DNA of 64,000 nt from Apricaphanius iberus (lineage: Eukaryota > Chordata > Actinopteri > Cyprinodontiformes > Aphaniidae), in assembly GCA_028564705.1 (NCBI GenBank), contig JAPXFQ010001955.1, positions 806,001 through 870,000 on the forward strand. Direction: 5' to 3'. The translations under genes were made by a program, and so were the position numbers. The notes under the pieces are model-generated. The model saw only the letters and a list, made by a program, of their open reading frames with translations. It was not told the DNA's origin and searched no databases. This document shows, piece by piece, positions 1-11,424 of this stretch; within the stretch, counting starts at the first letter, position 1; every line of letters begins with the position of its first letter.

Positions 1-603
1 AGCCTCAAAAGGCTTATACTTATTTAAAGGTCTCTCTGCCGGTTTTACACACAGCATCTCATCAGTTTGACTGCACTGGAATTCATCCCTGCTTTTCAAT
101 AGCTAGGGAAAAATCAACTTAGCCATTCTGGAGGAGCTACACAGGCTCTACACTCTTCAAGGCAATACTTCTCAACTCTGCATCCCTTAGGCAGAGGAAT
201 TTCTTTCAGCTACAACTCGGCCACCCAGAGGAGCGATTATGAACGCCTTTATTCACAAATGCTGCTTCAAACATGTCGTCTCTGCTTAGACAGAGGAATC
301 AAGTCAGCCTTCAGTCTGTATCCACAAATGCAACTATGCAGTTCAGTCACCTCTGCTATCATGTAGCCAGAGGTATTACGAGAGATTTCTAGTCTCTAAA
401 ACACTGCTAAGCAGGACCAGTCCATCATTAGCCAGTCTTAGAAAAACCTTGCATCATAACTGTGCACAACATACAGGATAAAGGATAAAAGCTTTATGTG
501 AGAAAACAGACTCCTTTCTCGCTCTGCTCCCGTTTCCCTGTTGAGCTCTCGCAACAATCAATAGGAAAGCTTCTTTTCAGCGTAGCCACACCCCCGCTAC
601 TTT
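1..603. other. No gene recognised
   Basis: No open frame or familiar repeat is seen. There are short internal similarities around the motif 'ggcagaggaat' near 190 and 290, and a TATA-like 'ggataaaag' near 484. It may be part of an LTR or an old repeat, but nothing decides this. Confidence 0.4.
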
Positions 604-1245
604 GTATGTGTAGTCGTCTACATGTAGGCACACAGATGTCAACTACTTGACGACTAAACATTAAAGTGGCCAGTTGTCAACATGTAGGCCCATGAGGAGC
701 TGCAGCTGTGGTCTTAGTGGTCTACTAGTCGACTAGTTGGCATTTTTTAAATGCACTAGTGAACTAGTAGGTCCTAAGTGGCTTCAACTAGTGAACTAGT
801 GCACATTTTATGCTGCACTAGTCAACATGTAGGCCAAAATAAGATCTACTAGTGAACTAGTGGGCAATTGTTGTGGCGTACTAGTTCACTAGTATGAATT
901 TTAGACACACTAGTTAACAAGTAGGCAGTTTTAAGGCGCACTAGTTTACTAATAGGCCACTAGTGAACTAGTGCACGTCTTAGTCTGTACTAGTCGACTA
1001 GTTGAGATTTTTAAGACGCACTAGTTATCTAGTGGGCCCTTTTATGGCTCACTAGTCGACTAGTGGGCAGAAAATATGTCAACTAGATAACATTTAAGTT
1101 TTAATGTCAACTAGTTCACTAGTAAGACATAGTTGTCCACTCGTTGCATTTAGTCGTCAACTAGTGCACCAACGAGCCAACTAGTAAGCACTTTTGAGCT
1201 ACAAGTGCAGCAATTGGGCTTACTAGTAGGAGCAAATCTCTAACT
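604..1245. repeat. 31-bp minisatellite built on ACTAGT palindromes
   Basis: About 20 degenerate units of roughly 30-32 bp each start with a palindromic or near-palindromic core such as actagtgaactagt or actagtcgactagt, followed by ggc, a T-rich stretch and a short G/C-containing end. The centre (about 725-1110) is best conserved. Units before 700 and after 1130 have decayed (tagtcgtctacatgtagg, caactagtgcacc). The spacing is regular and the unit body, not only the core, is shared, so this is tandem duplication. No open reading frame or transposon end coincides with it. Confidence 0.85.
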
Positions 1246-1334
1246 AGTTTATTTTTTGGACAATTTTGAATTGAAAATATTTTATTGTTGTGCCAAGCAG
1301 GAAATGTTTCTGCAGTCTCACTAAACGTGTATAT

Positions 1335-4300
1335 ATTACACAATTAAAAACAGAGGCAAAGCAAGGCAAGGCAAGTTTATTTGTAGAGCACAATTCATAC
1401 ACAAGGCAATTCAAAGTGCTTCACAGTTGCATAAATTAAGAAAACAGATAAACAGAAAAAAACCCATCGACTTAAAAAAGAATTAATTACAATACAAAGC
1501 AAGGGTACAGATAATATACTTTCAATTGTCATATGCACGGGTAAAAATTGATTTAAACATTGTTAGAGTTGAGGATTGTCTCACATCCTCATGAAGACTG
1601 TTCCAGATTTTAGCTGCCTGAAACTGAAATACAGCCTCACCGTGTTTATTGTTGACTCTGGGAACCACCAGGAGACCCCTACCTGAAGTTCTCAGGGCCT
1701 GAGATGGCTCATATGTCTCTAACATGTCAGAGATTTACTTTGGTGCCAAACCATGAAAGGAATTGTACACAAGCAGAGCTGTTTTAAATTCTATTCTCTG
1801 AGCAACAGGAAGTCATTGCAGAGACCGGAGCACTGGACTAATATGGTCGTATTTCCTGGTTCTTGTCAGGACTCGAGCAGCAGCGTTCAGGATGTACTGC
1901 AGCTGTCTAACAGCTCGTTTAGAGAGGCCAGTGAGCAGGCCATTACAGTAGTCTAGCCTGCTAGAGACAAATGCATGGATAAGTCTCTCTAAGTCTGGTT
2001 TTGACACTATTCCTCTCATCTTAGCAATGTTTTCAGATGGTAAAAAGTTGATGTTATTGCTTTGATGTAGCGGTTTCAGGTCTGAGTCCACGATTACCCA
2101 TAGATTTCTAACCTGATTTGTTTGGTTGAAGACAGAGAGACTCAAGATGACTGATAACACTTTCTCTTCAGTTTTGTCTCAGTTTAACTGGAGAAAGGTG
2201 TTTTGCATCCACACACTGATCTATTCAATACAGTGACAGAGTTTATCTATAGGCCCATGTTCACCTGCCATCAGTGACACGTAGATCTGAGTGTCACCTG
2301 CTGAGTTATGGTAAGATACATTATTGCTGTTAATTAGCTGACTCAATGGAAGCATGTACAAGTTGAATAAAAGTTGTCCCAAGATTAACCCCTGGGGGAC
2401 TCCACAAGTCATGGGAATTTTGTCGGAGACACAGTTGCCAATTTCGACAATTTTCGTCCTGTCCTCGAGATAGGACTTGAACAAGTTTAGAGCAGCACCA
2501 GAGATTCCCACCCAGTTTTCTAAACTTTGAAGTAAGATCCCATGGTCCACTGTGTCAAAGGCAGCACTCAGGTCCAGCAGAACTAAAACTGAGACTTTGC
2601 CTGCGTTGGTGTTCATGTGGATATTATTTATCACCTTGATCAGAGCTTTCTCGGTGCTGTGGTGAGGCCTAAAGCCTAACTGGAAAGTATCAAACACATT
2701 GTTAGAGTAAGTGAGCTGTTGATACTACTTTCTGTACGACTTTTGCGAAGAATGGTAGGTTTGATTATGGCATGGTAGTTGCTCAGTACTGTGGCATAAA
2801 GGCTGCTCTTCTTTAGAAGAGGCTTAATGATTGCAGTTTTTAAGGCATTTGGGAATGTTCCATCTCAAGTGAGATGTTAATTAACCGACAAAGTTGTGGT
2901 AACAAGGTGCTCAGCACAGACAGAAATCGAGTGGGTAATTCATCAAGGCAGCATGTACACGAACTCAGGCCAGAGATAATTTCTTCGATTATTTGTCACT
3001 GACAGGCGTAAAATGTGTCAGCTCAAGGTATTTATCCGGAAACAGTCTTGTTTTGTGGTAATTATGACATTTTTAATGCCTTCGACTTTGTCATAAAAAA
3101 ATATTTCAAACTCATTGCGCTTAGATGCAGAAATTAGTTTTAAGGGCAGTGAAATTTGAGGATTAGTTCATCTGTTCACTGTGGCAAACAGAACACGAGA
3201 ATTGTTTCTGCAGTTTGCCATTTTTTCAGATAAATTATTCTCCCTTGCTCCACATAAAATCTGGTTAAACACACAAAGCACTTCTTTGTAAACCTCAAAA
3301 TGAACCCGGAGCTTTGACTTGCGCCATTTCCGTTCGGCTTTCCCGCACTTCCTTTTTTGTGCCCTGACCGAAACTTCATTTCTCCAAGGTTCCTTTTGCT
3401 TAGAGTTAACCCTTTTAACCTTGACAGGAGCAATAGTATCCAAAACATTTACAACCCTTGAAGTATAAGAGTCCAATAGATGATCAACATTTGAACATGG
3501 GGGATTTTCAAATCTGACCAATTCCATAAACTGTGTCCTTGTTGTATCATTTATGTGTCTTCTTTGAATAACTCCAGGCCCAACTACTGGTTTGGGGGCA
3601 ATAGATAGGTGAAAGAAGACACAAAAATGATCAGATAATGCAACATCAACTACACTGACATTTGATATATTAACACCTTTTGTAATGACTAGATCTGGAG
3701 TGTGGCCTTTGTTGTGAGTCACATCACGCATGTGTTAAGTTAAGCCAAACATTTCAAGGACAGCACTAAGATCTTTGGCATGCCTATCATTGGTTACATC
3801 CACATGCACATTAAAATCACCTGAAATTACTAAACAATCAAATTCTGTGCAAACAAATGTAAGTAATTCGGTAAAATCTTCAATATTTTGTTTAAACAAA
3901 TGGTTATACAGGGTTATTTGTAATTTCCTTGTTTAGAACATCTGTGATGTCAGAAACTGTGGCACTCGGATAGCTGCTTGTAACAAATCTGTCCATGTTT
4001 ATATTAGATATGGCTCCGTCTCCAAGCACCAGGATATATCTGGCCTTGACACTTTTCACAGTTTTTCTCTCCATCTTTGTTTTGACTTCTCGTTCTCTAT
4101 TTCTCTCTGATTCTCTTGTTTCATTATGGTCAACTTCTAAGAGAGGTAAATATCTGTTTGTCAACTTTATTCCATGTCCATTTTTACCAGCATATTGCTT
4201 TTACTTTTGTCCACCAAGTTGTCTGTTAAGTTTTGGGAAAGTTATGGTATCATTTAGCTTTAGTTTAAGTATCAGTTTTTGTAGTCTTCTTACCAGATTA

Positions 4301-4480
4301 CATTGGGAGCTTGTCATGAAGTCCCTTTTCTGTCTCCAAAGCATAAATTTTGTCCAGTAGTAAGCGTATTTCTTGTTGATATATCCGACAGTTTTCACAA
4401 GGCGTTTTTTGTGTTACTCCCTCAGCCATATTGACAAGATTGTCGCCGCTTGCTTGTCAGATGAGTTGTAAAAAAGGCAT
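1335..4480 (-). mobile_element. L2-clade LINE, near full length, decayed
   Basis: Minus-strand non-LTR retrotransposon. Reading 5' to 3': a short ORF1-like start at 4429 (MAEGVTQKTPCENC), then an endonuclease C-terminus around 3731-3600 (HTPDLVI...SDHFCVFF), a reverse transcriptase around 2697-2221 with SAAFDTVDH and VPQGLILGQLLFNLYMLPL, and the downstream 'DYCNGLL' block at 2160-1813. It ends in the teleost L2 3' tail (GCAAGGCAAGTTTATTTGTAGAGC read on the plus strand near 1357). The catalytic YADD box is changed to NSAGD and several stops and frameshifts divide the frame, so it is dead. 4480-4700 may be its 5' UTR but is not recognisable. Confidence 0.85.
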
Positions 4481-4714
4481 AAAAGTAATTAAAGTCTTGG
4501 TTTACTTAAAAGAAGAGAATACAATCATATCCAAGACGTGTGTCAAAAAAGAATGATTAAAAATTGATTAAAGAGGCAAGCAGCAAGCTGAAAACACGTC
4601 TGCACTCTTGAGAAGCAGGAAGACAAAAGCCAGCAGTAATTTACACAGACAAAACAAGCAAGTCAATATTGCAAACAAACCACACACATACAAAGAAAAC
4701 GATTTTCACATAAC

Positions 4715-5250
4715 TGATTTGGGTTGAGTTAGCAATAGTGAATTTTGTTGAGTGAACTAAATGTAAACATGTTGGGTCATCTAATGCATTTAGGTAGCTA
4801 TATGGCCCAAAAATAAACCGCAGGGGATGGACTCAAGCTCAAAAAAGGGCCTCTGTTTTCTGAGCACCTGGCACTTTGCTACACCATAACTCAGAAATGT
4901 TGTATATAATAGTATAGATATATGACTTAATTTCCAGTGTTAACCAAACATTTTTATAATAACATACACACCTGCCAATTATTTTTTTCATGAAAAAAGT
5001 GAAGGGAATGTATTACTGAAACCATTGTAATCATGTTTAGCGAACACTGGAAATGAATGTATTAGGTTGACCCAACATGTTTACATTTAGTTCACTCAAC
5101 AAAATTAATTATTGCTAAATCAACCCTAAACAGATTAGTTCACTCAACAAAATTCATTATTGATAAATCAACCCAATTCAGTTTAGCTCACTCAACAAAA
5201 TTCATTATTGCTAAATCAACCCAATTCAGTTGGGTTGATTTATTTTTTTT
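4715..5250. mobile_element. Palindromic MITE with ~75-bp inverted arms and terminal tandem units
   Basis: The left arm (about 4718-4793) is an inverted copy of 5057-5133 with only a few mismatches. The shared core reads ttcactcaacaaaatt ... ttgctaaatcaaccc. Beyond the right arm the same 49-50 bp unit repeats about three times (to about 5240), ending in a small palindrome (aacccaattcagttgggtt). The middle has no reading frame. The structure fits a non-autonomous DNA transposon. I could not fix a target duplication, so the superfamily is open. Confidence 0.7.
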
Positions 5251-6949
5251 ATTTTATTTTTTAGTGCTGTTCAACCATTCCTGTGACTAATGGATTTCGC
5301 ACTGTAATCCCACCATTTACAGCAGTTTGTTAACTACAGTAGCAGTTACTATTGGGAATAAAATAACACATAGATTTATTTCCTTGCCAAAGGTATCCTA
5401 CAGCACTGCCCTGAAGGGAGTTGATCAAACTCCTCATGCAGGGGGTATGTGTCATCTTTACTTATTGCTTGAGCTTTCCTATACTGCCGAGATGTAAAGT
5501 TCATCAAGGATCTTCTTCTTGTGGTCAATTATCTTTGTAGCTGTTTTTACTACTCTGCTCAGTTTATTTCTGTTGGTTAGTGTCAAATGACCAAATCGTA
5601 ATATTAAACACAACAATGCTATGAATCAGACTCACATAGACTTTTTCTAATACTTCAGGACTGTACTTTAACTCCCTCAACTTTCTTAGTAAGAACAGCT
5701 TCTGACAGGCTTTCTTATATATTTCATCTGTGTTGTTGCTGTAGCTCATTTTATCGTCTATGTGAGTGCCCAAGTATTTAAACTGTTTCTACAATCTGGT
5801 CACACAGTATCAATGAGGATACAGGATATGTCTGATTTGAGATAAGTTCCTTACTTTTTCCAACATTAATTAACAGAGAGCTGACTTTACACCACCGCTC
5901 TAAATTAGCAACATGGGCAGCATAATGACAGTCATAAACATTATGGTAAAAAAGACCTACTAAAGCTATGTAATGTGCATTTTTAAAAAGTTTAAAATTA
6001 CTACCATTAACACATATCTCATTTGTATATACTGAAAATAAAAGTGGCGATAAAACACAACACTCTGCTTTAAGGGATCCTCCCTGAGAGTTCGTGTTTA
6101 ATGCGGATTCTTTTGGGACAGTCAGTCAAAAAATTCTTAATTCAATGTATTAGACCTCCCATTACCCCCCAGGTCTAAAAACCACTGAAGCAGTGTATGA
6201 GTCTGCATGGAATTAAAGGCAGAACTAAAATCAATAAATAAAATCCTGTGTTGCTCTTTTGTAAATGGCTGGAAAACATGTTTATAAGAGTCAGTGTAGC
6301 ATCTTCAGTCCCTCTGTGAACTTAATACAAAGAGTTATAGATGGTTGCTTAGGGCTCTTTTCATTCATTTTGCCATTACTGAGGTGAATAGCACTGGGCG
6401 AAAGTTGTTCACGGATGCCTATTTTCTTGGGTATTGCTCTGATTATAGATGATTTCCGCATTTTTGGTACAATACAGACATTTAAAGACAGCTGAAACAG
6501 TCTTGTTAAAACAGTCAGAGCACACTGAGTAGGTGACCTTTTAGGCCATCAGGACCACGGGCTTCGTGAAGTCGAATCCTGGAGAGACTGTTGCCAATCT
6601 GTTCTTCATTTAGCTGGATTGCGGTTTTCCTGGATGCCTTGGCACATGTATTGTTGCTCCTGTCCTTGCAGCCTGGAGTGTCAAATTGCCCATAAAAGCT
6701 ATTAAGGTTGTTCATGAAAGAGTGGCATCTCATGATATTCTCCTCTTGCTCTTTAAGGGTTCTACCTGTATTGATACTCTTTTTCTCTGGTAATTAAGCA
6801 ACAACAGCCAAGTGTGTTCTTCCAGACATAACTTTATAAACTCTTCTCCTGAACCATACAACTCATCCCCCATCCCCCTGGTTTTGTCGCAGCTGTTTTT
6901 TCCACCATGTATGATCGTCAATATAATCTGTGTGTCGCCTGTGCATAAC

Positions 6950-7558
6950 GCTAATTTGGTTTTTGTTTGTAGTTTTTTGTTGTTTTTGTATTTATGCTGA
7001 GTTACAGCATCAACGTGGCCTGGAGACTCAGTGGGGCGCATCACAGATTGTTGCTTTTTCACATCTTCATGCTGTCTCAATTGTTTAATTGCTGCGGCTA
7101 GATCAAGTTTGGCAGCCTCTCAGACAACCGCGCATCACGTATGCCAATCACAATCCTATCTCGGATAATCTCTTCTCTTAAGTCCCCAAAGCTGCAAGTT
7201 TCTGATAGTTTGTGCACGTCCGTAATAAAGTTCTCTGCACTTTCGCCTGCCTCTTGACATCTTTTGTTGAACTTTGCCCGTTCGTATATTACATTATGTA
7301 CTCCGACGAAGTGTCCGTTTAAAGCCTTTTTACATCGCCGCAGCTTTTTAGCTGAACAGTTGTTAGCTGAAGGGAGCTCAATATCTTGTCAGGTTTGTCT
7401 CCCATTATGTAAATAAGAGATGTCACCTGATATTCTTCATCTTTATCGGCAAGGCAAGACACCGCTCTGAATCCTTCAAATCTTATGATCCATGTTGGCC
7501 ATGAACTGGGCTCGAAGTCGAACAGCTGCAGTAGCGAGAATGTAACGAGGTGCTCCAT
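6950..7558 (-). pseudogene. Gag-like fragment of the gypsy remnant
   Basis: The start at 7558 (MEHLVTFSLLQLFDFEP) opens a capsid-like frame that includes SSWPTWIIRFE and the region GDKPDKILSSL. The frame breaks near 7320 and similarity resumes in other frames at about 7310-7110 and at 7080-6950 (VKKQQSVMRPTESPGHVDAV), just before the place where a zinc knuckle would be expected. It is a broken structural gene from a fish gypsy family and cannot make a complete protein. Confidence 0.6.
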
Positions 7559-7698
7559 ATTGCTAGCCGTACGCCACTCACTCGCCAGGTCGGGCTTTCA
7601 GTGTTTTTCCCTCAGCTTTCGTACTGTCATTCATTTAACTGCTCCTCTCTGGCTGACTTGGTGATCACTGACACACCTGTCGTACTCCTGTTTGAGTT

Positions 7699-7716
7699 TT
7701 CACCCTTCTGACACCA
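7699..7716 (-). promoter_or_regulatory. Primer-binding site, tRNA-Leu type
   Basis: On the minus strand the sequence directly after the 5' LTR end (..AATACA) is TGGTGTCAGAAGGG. This fits the complement of a tRNA-Leu 3' end (..CTTCTGACACCA). The direct abutment fixes both the LTR edge and the element's strand. Confidence 0.65.
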
Positions 7717-9115
7717 TGTATTGTTACTCTGTTTCTCCGGTACTCAAGCAACAACAAGCAAGTGTGTTTTTCCAGACGTAACCTTATTTACTCTTCTCCT
7801 GAACCATACAACTCCTATACCCCAGCACCACCTTGTGGTCTGGCTGATACCTCTACAGTATCCATCATTGTATTCAGTCCTTCCCAGGCCTATCTGAGAG
7901 TATTGGTGTAAAACTGATTCTCAATTTTTCTCCTAAATTAATTTTCTGAGATTTTGGCTTTCAGTTCCCTCTGCATGTCTTTAACTCTTACAGTATCACC
8001 CTTGAGAAATGCAATTTTTTTTATGTTGAGATAAATCTTCAAATCTTTAGTCATCCAAGGCTTGTTGGGGAACATTTTTACTTGTTTGATCTTAATAACA
8101 GAATCTTCACAGAACTGTATATTTGAAGTAATGTGATCTGTCAGTTCATGTAGATCTGTACAGGTCTCAAAAAACACCTCCCAGTCAGTGATTTCAAAAC
8201 AGGCCTTCAGATTATCTTCACTCTCTTGATCCCAGACCATGATATTCTTCACTCTAGGCTTTTCCCTTTTTAATCCTTTGTTTGTATTTTGGTAAGAAAT
8301 CAATGACATTATGATCCAATTTGCCTATTGGAGGCCTGCACATTGCCTTATAGGCATCTTCAATATTGCCGTAGCAAAGATCTAATTGATTGATATGTGG
8401 GTTAAAATATTAAAGTATTAAATTAAAGTATTAAAGTATTAATTAAAATTTCATAGGATAAACACCAGTCAATCCGCTGATCGTGTCAACTTTCTGCTGA
8501 AAGACTTAGGTCCTGGCACACTAATATTATTGTGAGTTGCCCAAATTCACGTGGCAAATAAAAAAGCTCTCAATGATACCGTCAGGATCTTGTAGTCTCT
8601 TGTAAATATTTTATCAAAGACAGTTATTGTCCACCAAGATACAAAGTCTGCCATCGATAGATTTCTGAGATCTTACCGTCTGTTTGCCAGGATCGTCATA
8701 TTTCCATCAGTGTCCTGTGTACAGTCCTGTTTGAGCTAAGTTTCTGTAAGGTAAATGAGGTTGTTATGACAAAACTCTTCGTCAATTTGGATACGATGTA
8801 TAAGTTCCTCCAGTTTGTTATTAAGTGACCTAACATTTGATAGTGTCATCACTGGCAGCAGGTGTGGGCTACCTTGCCTTCGTACTCTGTTTTTAATGCC
8901 ACCTCTTCTGTTTTTATGTTTAACTTCATCTCGCCATAAACAATCAGGTACGCTCGGGTGTATGAGGTGAGAACCCATTGTCTGAATTATGGGCAAATTC
9001 CTCCGTATAATAGCATTGTCAGCACTGACGTCAAAATAAAAAGAGCCACAGGATTCATGACGAGCGTGGATCAGCAGACAAACGCTTGGTAAAGGAAAAA
9101 TATTCATAAAAATAC

Positions 9116-9160
9116 ATCCATAAAATCCAAACTATTATAGATAGTTTGGATTTTATGGAT
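9116..9160. repeat. Perfect 20-bp hairpin
   Basis: The arms 9116-9135 and 9141-9160 are exact inverted copies (atccataaaatccaaactat) around a 5-base loop, tatag. It directly abuts the 37-bp tandem array that starts at 9161. Confidence 0.9.
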
Positions 9161-9352
9161 GATGCTGTCAAATGCAGAACAAGGCAGCCCACAGCATGAC
9201 GCTGCCAAATGCAGAAAAAAGCAGCCCACAGCATGATGCTGTCAAATTCAGAAAAAGGCACCCCACAGCATGATGCTGCCAAATACAAAAAAATATCTAC
9301 AGCATGATCCAGCCACATACAATAAAAACAACCCACAGCATGATACTGCCCA
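9161..9352. repeat. 37-bp tandem array, about five units
   Basis: Units of the form gatgctgtcaaatgcagaa..ggcagcccacagcat recur at 9161, 9198, 9235, 9272 and 9306, decaying to the right. Phase shifts in this array create the overlapping minus-strand frames seen here, which are not genes. Confidence 0.85.
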
Positions 9353-9454
9353 TACAGTCCAATCCAGCCAGTACCCACCAATATTAAACACATTGCCACA
9401 CATAAGCGGGAGGATCAGCTGTGGTACAGAAGCCATGTCTGAAATATTCAGTAA

Positions 9455-10770
9455 TTTCTAAATCCAAAATTTTATTAGATGGCCAAAGATACATGTAGAA
9501 CAAGCTTGATTTTTCAAAGGTGCATTTAATAAAACATTTTTAAGAAAACAAATATAAAACTGATTACCTCCTACTGTAAATCGCATAGGAGAGTTTGGCT
9601 AAAACAGAATAAATCTGGAAAAAAATCACCTGTTTACCTTAAAATTCTGGGGGGGAAAAATAACATAAAAATCTTGTGGACTGGATTTGCTTCTACTTCC
9701 AGCAGTGTTTTTGTCATAATGGTCTTATGAGCATTAAAATTATAAAGATAGATGCCTCATGTGCTGGAGAATGATCCAGCATGGCTGCCATTTTGGATGG
9801 GTCTCCTCACCACAAACCAAACTGGAGTCGATGCAGAATGGTCAACTATTTGGCCATTTTTATTTATTTATTTAAAGCCCATCTTAAGTTATGAAAATTA
9901 CTCAAAAATGGTATCTTCAAGAAGCAAACAAAAAGGGAAGAATTAACTGGTTTGCTGAGAACAGGTGGGGGGGGGGATTACATCCAAGTATGTCTGAGCT
10001 TTGGAGCTTTCATAACTTAGAGATTTGAAATACAAATGACATTTTTTAAAATAATTAAAATTAGGGTCTCTCCTATACCTTTTTTTTTTGCATCCTATAT
10101 TTGCAACAAGTGTTGTACTACTATAACCAGATCACAAGGAATTAAGTAAGAATGAACAATAAAACTATGTAATCGTAACTACTGCTAACCTTCACAGCAA
10201 CTCAGGTGCCACTATAAAGGGATATGCCACCTCCAAGTAAAAATGTGTCTTTTGCCATATTCCAAAGCATTACATTAGTGATAAAAAACTCATTTTGTAA
10301 CCATAGTAATTACCCTGATCTGGAGCCGTCTGTTTGCTTTAGCTTAGCATAATGTAAGTGAATGGGAAGTACTTACATTCAAATTTTTACTTTGGTGTGG
10401 AATATGAGATCATAACAGCTCAGAGGGTCTAACTAGACTTTTCTATAGTAGTGTTATGTACTCTCAGGGATTGGATTTTTTAAATTAAACAGTTAAAATA
10501 AATTTGATATCTTAAACATGTAGCAATGAGGTAAAATATTAATCAAACTACAAAACATTTAGATAAAAAAATAATACATATTTATTTGGACAAGTTTCAT
10601 TAGTTTTTTAATATGTATAAATATACATTTTGGGGCATTTTGACTTATCTAATTGGGGTGCATCTGGATTTCCGTTGTGGAACACCAAAGTGCTCCAAAT
10701 AAAAATAAATGAATAGATAAAACCTTAGGGAATATTTCTACATTAATAAACAACAGATATATAATTATAT
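9455..10770. other. No gene recognised
   Basis: AT-rich sequence with a G run at 9965-9975 and a T run near 10080. The stretch 10220-10450 has the look of an old DNA transposon (ggatatgccacctcc, cttagcataatgtaagtgaatggg), but no ends were found. Confidence 0.35.
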
Positions 10771-10774
10771 AATT

Positions 10775-11115
10775 TGCAGCAAGAAGGTTGTGGGTTCGTA
10801 TCTCGGCCCAGGGTCTTTCTGCATGGAGCTTGCATGTTCTCCCCGTGCATGCGTGGGTTCCCTCCGGGTACTCCGGCTTCCTCCCACAGTCCAAAAACAT
10901 GACTATCAGGTTAATTGATCACTGTAAATTGTCCTTAGGTGTGAGTGTGTGCATGGTTGTTTGTCCTGTCTGTCTCTATGTGGCCCTGTGATGGACTGGC
11001 GACCTGTCCAGGGTGTACCCCACCTCTTGCCCGTTGACAGCTGGAGATAGGCACCAGCACCCCCGCGACCCATTAAGGATTAAGGGGTTAAGAAAATGGA
11101 TGGATGGATGGAGAT
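10775..11115 (+). mobile_element. SINE or LINE-tail repeat ending in (ATGG)n
   Basis: Starts with a tRNA-like B box (gtgggttcgtatctc near 10790) and continues through blocks very common in fish genomes (cttgcatgttctccccgtgc; tggcgacctgtccagggtg; agataggcaccagcacccc), ending gaaaatggatggatggatgg near 11110. The 5' part is cut off, since the A box is missing. The exact family is not assigned. Confidence 0.75.
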
Positions 11116-11424
11116 ATATAATTTCACAGTGAAAAAACTAATCTCAGGTCCAACCTTCTGACCCTGATTGGCAAATGTACTCATTCAAATGAAAAAAGTC
11201 CCTTAAAATAAATAAGTAATTGGGAAAAATACCAAGAAAAAATTTTTTTTTTGAAATAAAAAATGTTTTGAAATAAAAACAATTAGAAATAAAATGGCTA
11301 TGGTATTTCATAAAGTAAGGCTTAAGAGTGCCAGCAAACTCGAGAAGCTCTGCGAAAAACCTATGTTTTAAGGTTTTTGGCTCCGTAAGTCCAGTGAGGA
11401 AGAGTGAAAGAAATTCAAATGAAC

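Larger units (their letters stand above)
6767..7857 (-). mobile_element. Gypsy (Ty3-like) LTR remnant: LTR - partial gag - LTR
   Basis: About 100 bp starting TGTATTG at 6767 recurs at 7717 in the same orientation with roughly 85-90 % identity (shared: gaaccatacaactc). Between the copies lies a gag-like frame on the minus strand and, directly beside the right LTR, a tRNA-Leu-type primer site, so the element runs on the minus strand with its 5' LTR at 7717-7857. Protease, RT and integrase are absent, and the 3' LTR loses homology after about 6870. A possible 5-bp duplication TCTAC (6761-6765 and 7852-7856) is seen, although the LTR edge beside it does not end in the canonical dinucleotide. Confidence 0.7.
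5330..9060 (-). mobile_element. CR1/Rex1-like LINE, split by a gypsy insertion
   Basis: Minus-strand LINE fragments in collinear order: endonuclease start near 8860-8736 (TLSNVRSLNNKLEEL), the linker between endonuclease and RT at 8309-7870 (NKPWMTKDLK), RT N-terminal part at 6760-6515 (LNSFYGQFD ... HEARGPDGLKG), RT core near 6080-5940 (CVLSPLLFSVYTNE) and C-terminal part at 5773-5564 (TDEIYKKACQKLFLLRKLREL). Where the FADD/YADD box should be the frame reads NAHY, so the enzyme is inactive. Frames do not join. The 1.1-kb gap between linker and RT is exactly the gypsy remnant at 6767-7857, so the LINE predates it. The clade name is inferred from motif style only. Confidence 0.8.

Noticed and set aside
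604..1245. CRISPR-like array
   Set aside because: Vertebrate context, units directly adjoining and degenerate, no unique spacers. It is a minisatellite.
9055..9461. Three overlapping minus/plus frames with repeated Cys/Trp phrases
   Set aside because: They are readings of the 37-bp tandem array in different phases.
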